Shown here piece by piece: positions 63,610 through 64,000 of a DNA stretch of 64,000 nucleotides; the first letter of the stretch is position 1, and each line of letters starts with the position of its first letter. The DNA is taken from NCBI GenBank assembly GCA_030388825.1, contig CP128835.1, positions 3,652,001-3,716,000 on the forward strand. Direction: 5' to 3'. A program made the translations under genes and the position numbers. Under the pieces are notes generated by a model. The model saw only the letters and a program-made list of their open reading frames with translations, had not been told where the DNA came from and ran no database searches. Origin of the DNA: Rossellomorea sp. AcN35-11. GTDB taxonomy: Bacteria > Bacillota > Bacilli > Bacillales > Bacillaceae_B.

Positions 63610-64000
63610 TCAAGGTGTGTAATCTACACCTTCTGTATACGTATTCCCTGCGTCCCATAGCAGGAATTCTTTGATGCCCTGATCATTTAAAGCTTTGATC
63701 TGGGCTTCTACTTCCGCTTTTCCATATGCTTTATAATTTCCGCTTCCCAGCCAGGAAGCAGTGAAATCCTGGAGCCAAGGCCTTGAAATTGGAGGGTTAT
63801 CTAATTCTGCCAGCTTGGATTTCTCAAGTTTCGCATATTCTGTTACCAATTCATATGGCTGTAAATCGGGTTTGGCAATTCCAAAGTACGGCGTCCAGTG
63901 ACTTGGATAAATCATGGATGAAATCACGTCGACATTTTCAGAGATCTTCGAAAAGTTCTGTCCGATACCGGGCGCTTCAGGAAGAGTGGCGGTATAACCG
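63610..64000 (-). CDS. Putative glycoside hydrolase (DUF4015), C-terminal part
   Basis: The gene runs off the window's right edge; only its last 129 residues are seen. They match the end of DUF4015-type putative glycoside hydrolases with a TIM-barrel fold: VDVISSMIYPSHWTPYFG, then IKEFLLWDAGNTYTEGVDY. Family members are secreted or lipid-anchored proteins of unknown substrate. No start codon is in the window. Confidence 0.85.
   Translation of the reverse strand, partial: GYTATLPEAPGIGQNFSKISENVDVISSMIYPSHWTPYFGIAKPDLQPYELVTEYAKLEKSKLAELDNPPISRPWLQDFTASWLGSGNYKAYGKAEVEAQIKALNDQGIKEFLLWDAGNTYTEGVDYTP

Noticed and set aside
1..64000. CRISPR array, insertion sequence, prophage or integrative element
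   Set aside because: No regularly spaced repeats, transposase, integrase or phage structural genes were seen on either strand; the gene content is chromosomal and largely syntenic with Bacillus.

Overview
The window is chromosomal DNA of a low-GC, endospore-forming Bacillaceae bacterium. Evidence for this: spore genes (spoVIF, yjcZ-like, a spoVAC-AD-AEb operon, cotZ, cotO, yjcA), strong GGAGG ribosome sites with many TTG/GTG starts, and a long block with Bacillus subtilis gene order (fabI, yjbQ, prpE, yjbO, nadK, yjbM, yjbL, yjbK, yjbJ, yjbI, spxH, pepF, coiA, mecA, spx, yjbC). It is not B. subtilis itself: several genes (TAXI-TRAP transporter, kynA, B12-controlled class I ribonucleotide reductase, spoVA2-type operon) do not sit here in that species. 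The genus cannot be fixed by eye; a Rossellomorea-like or related Bacillus is a reasonable guess.

Layout. 1-13 kb: a membrane protein, a T-box-controlled NhaC-type antiporter, an EAL protein, RF3, NupC, a GGDEF protein, a MurE paralogue, an M42 peptidase, a YihY protein, and the stub of a peptide transporter. 13-24 kb: tryptophan 2,3-dioxygenase, a cold-shock gene, OsmC, an SDR-aldehyde dehydrogenase pair, nrdE-nrdF under a cobalamin riboswitch, and a SurA-N lipoprotein. 24-36 kb: 6-phosphogluconate dehydrogenase, a decayed RpiR regulator, a nucleoside hydrolase, a second cold-shock gene, tRNA-Val(GAC), a TAXI-TRAP transporter with DUF1850 protein, a PgpA-like protein and the yjcH-yjcG-yjcF cluster. 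36-44 kb: DUF421 proteins and sporulation genes, including YhcN-SpoVAC-SpoVAD-SpoVAE-DUF421. 43.9-64 kb: the fabI-to-yjbC block, ending in a truncated glycoside-hydrolase-like gene.

How the genes connect. The last third gathers proteolysis and stress control: Spx, its ClpXP adaptor SpxH, the ClpC adaptor MecA, the (p)ppGpp synthetase YjbM, NAD kinase, and the competence protein CoiA. The 38.9-41.9 kb operon encodes spore membrane channel components for dipicolinic acid. Regulatory RNAs and sites are clear: a tyrosine-type T-box, a B12 riboswitch, a FapR operator at fabI, cre sites, and paired cold-shock leaders.

The most striking global feature is that sixteen single-base frameshifts in fifteen otherwise well-conserved genes can be seen, every one explained by one extra base, nearly all in homopolymer runs. 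This looks like insertion-type sequencing error in the assembly rather than gene decay, so products marked frameshifted are probably intact in the cell. By contrast, the peptide-transporter stub and the RpiR remnant look truly degraded. No CRISPR array, rRNA, insertion sequence or prophage was recognised. I did not find a clearly new multi-gene system.
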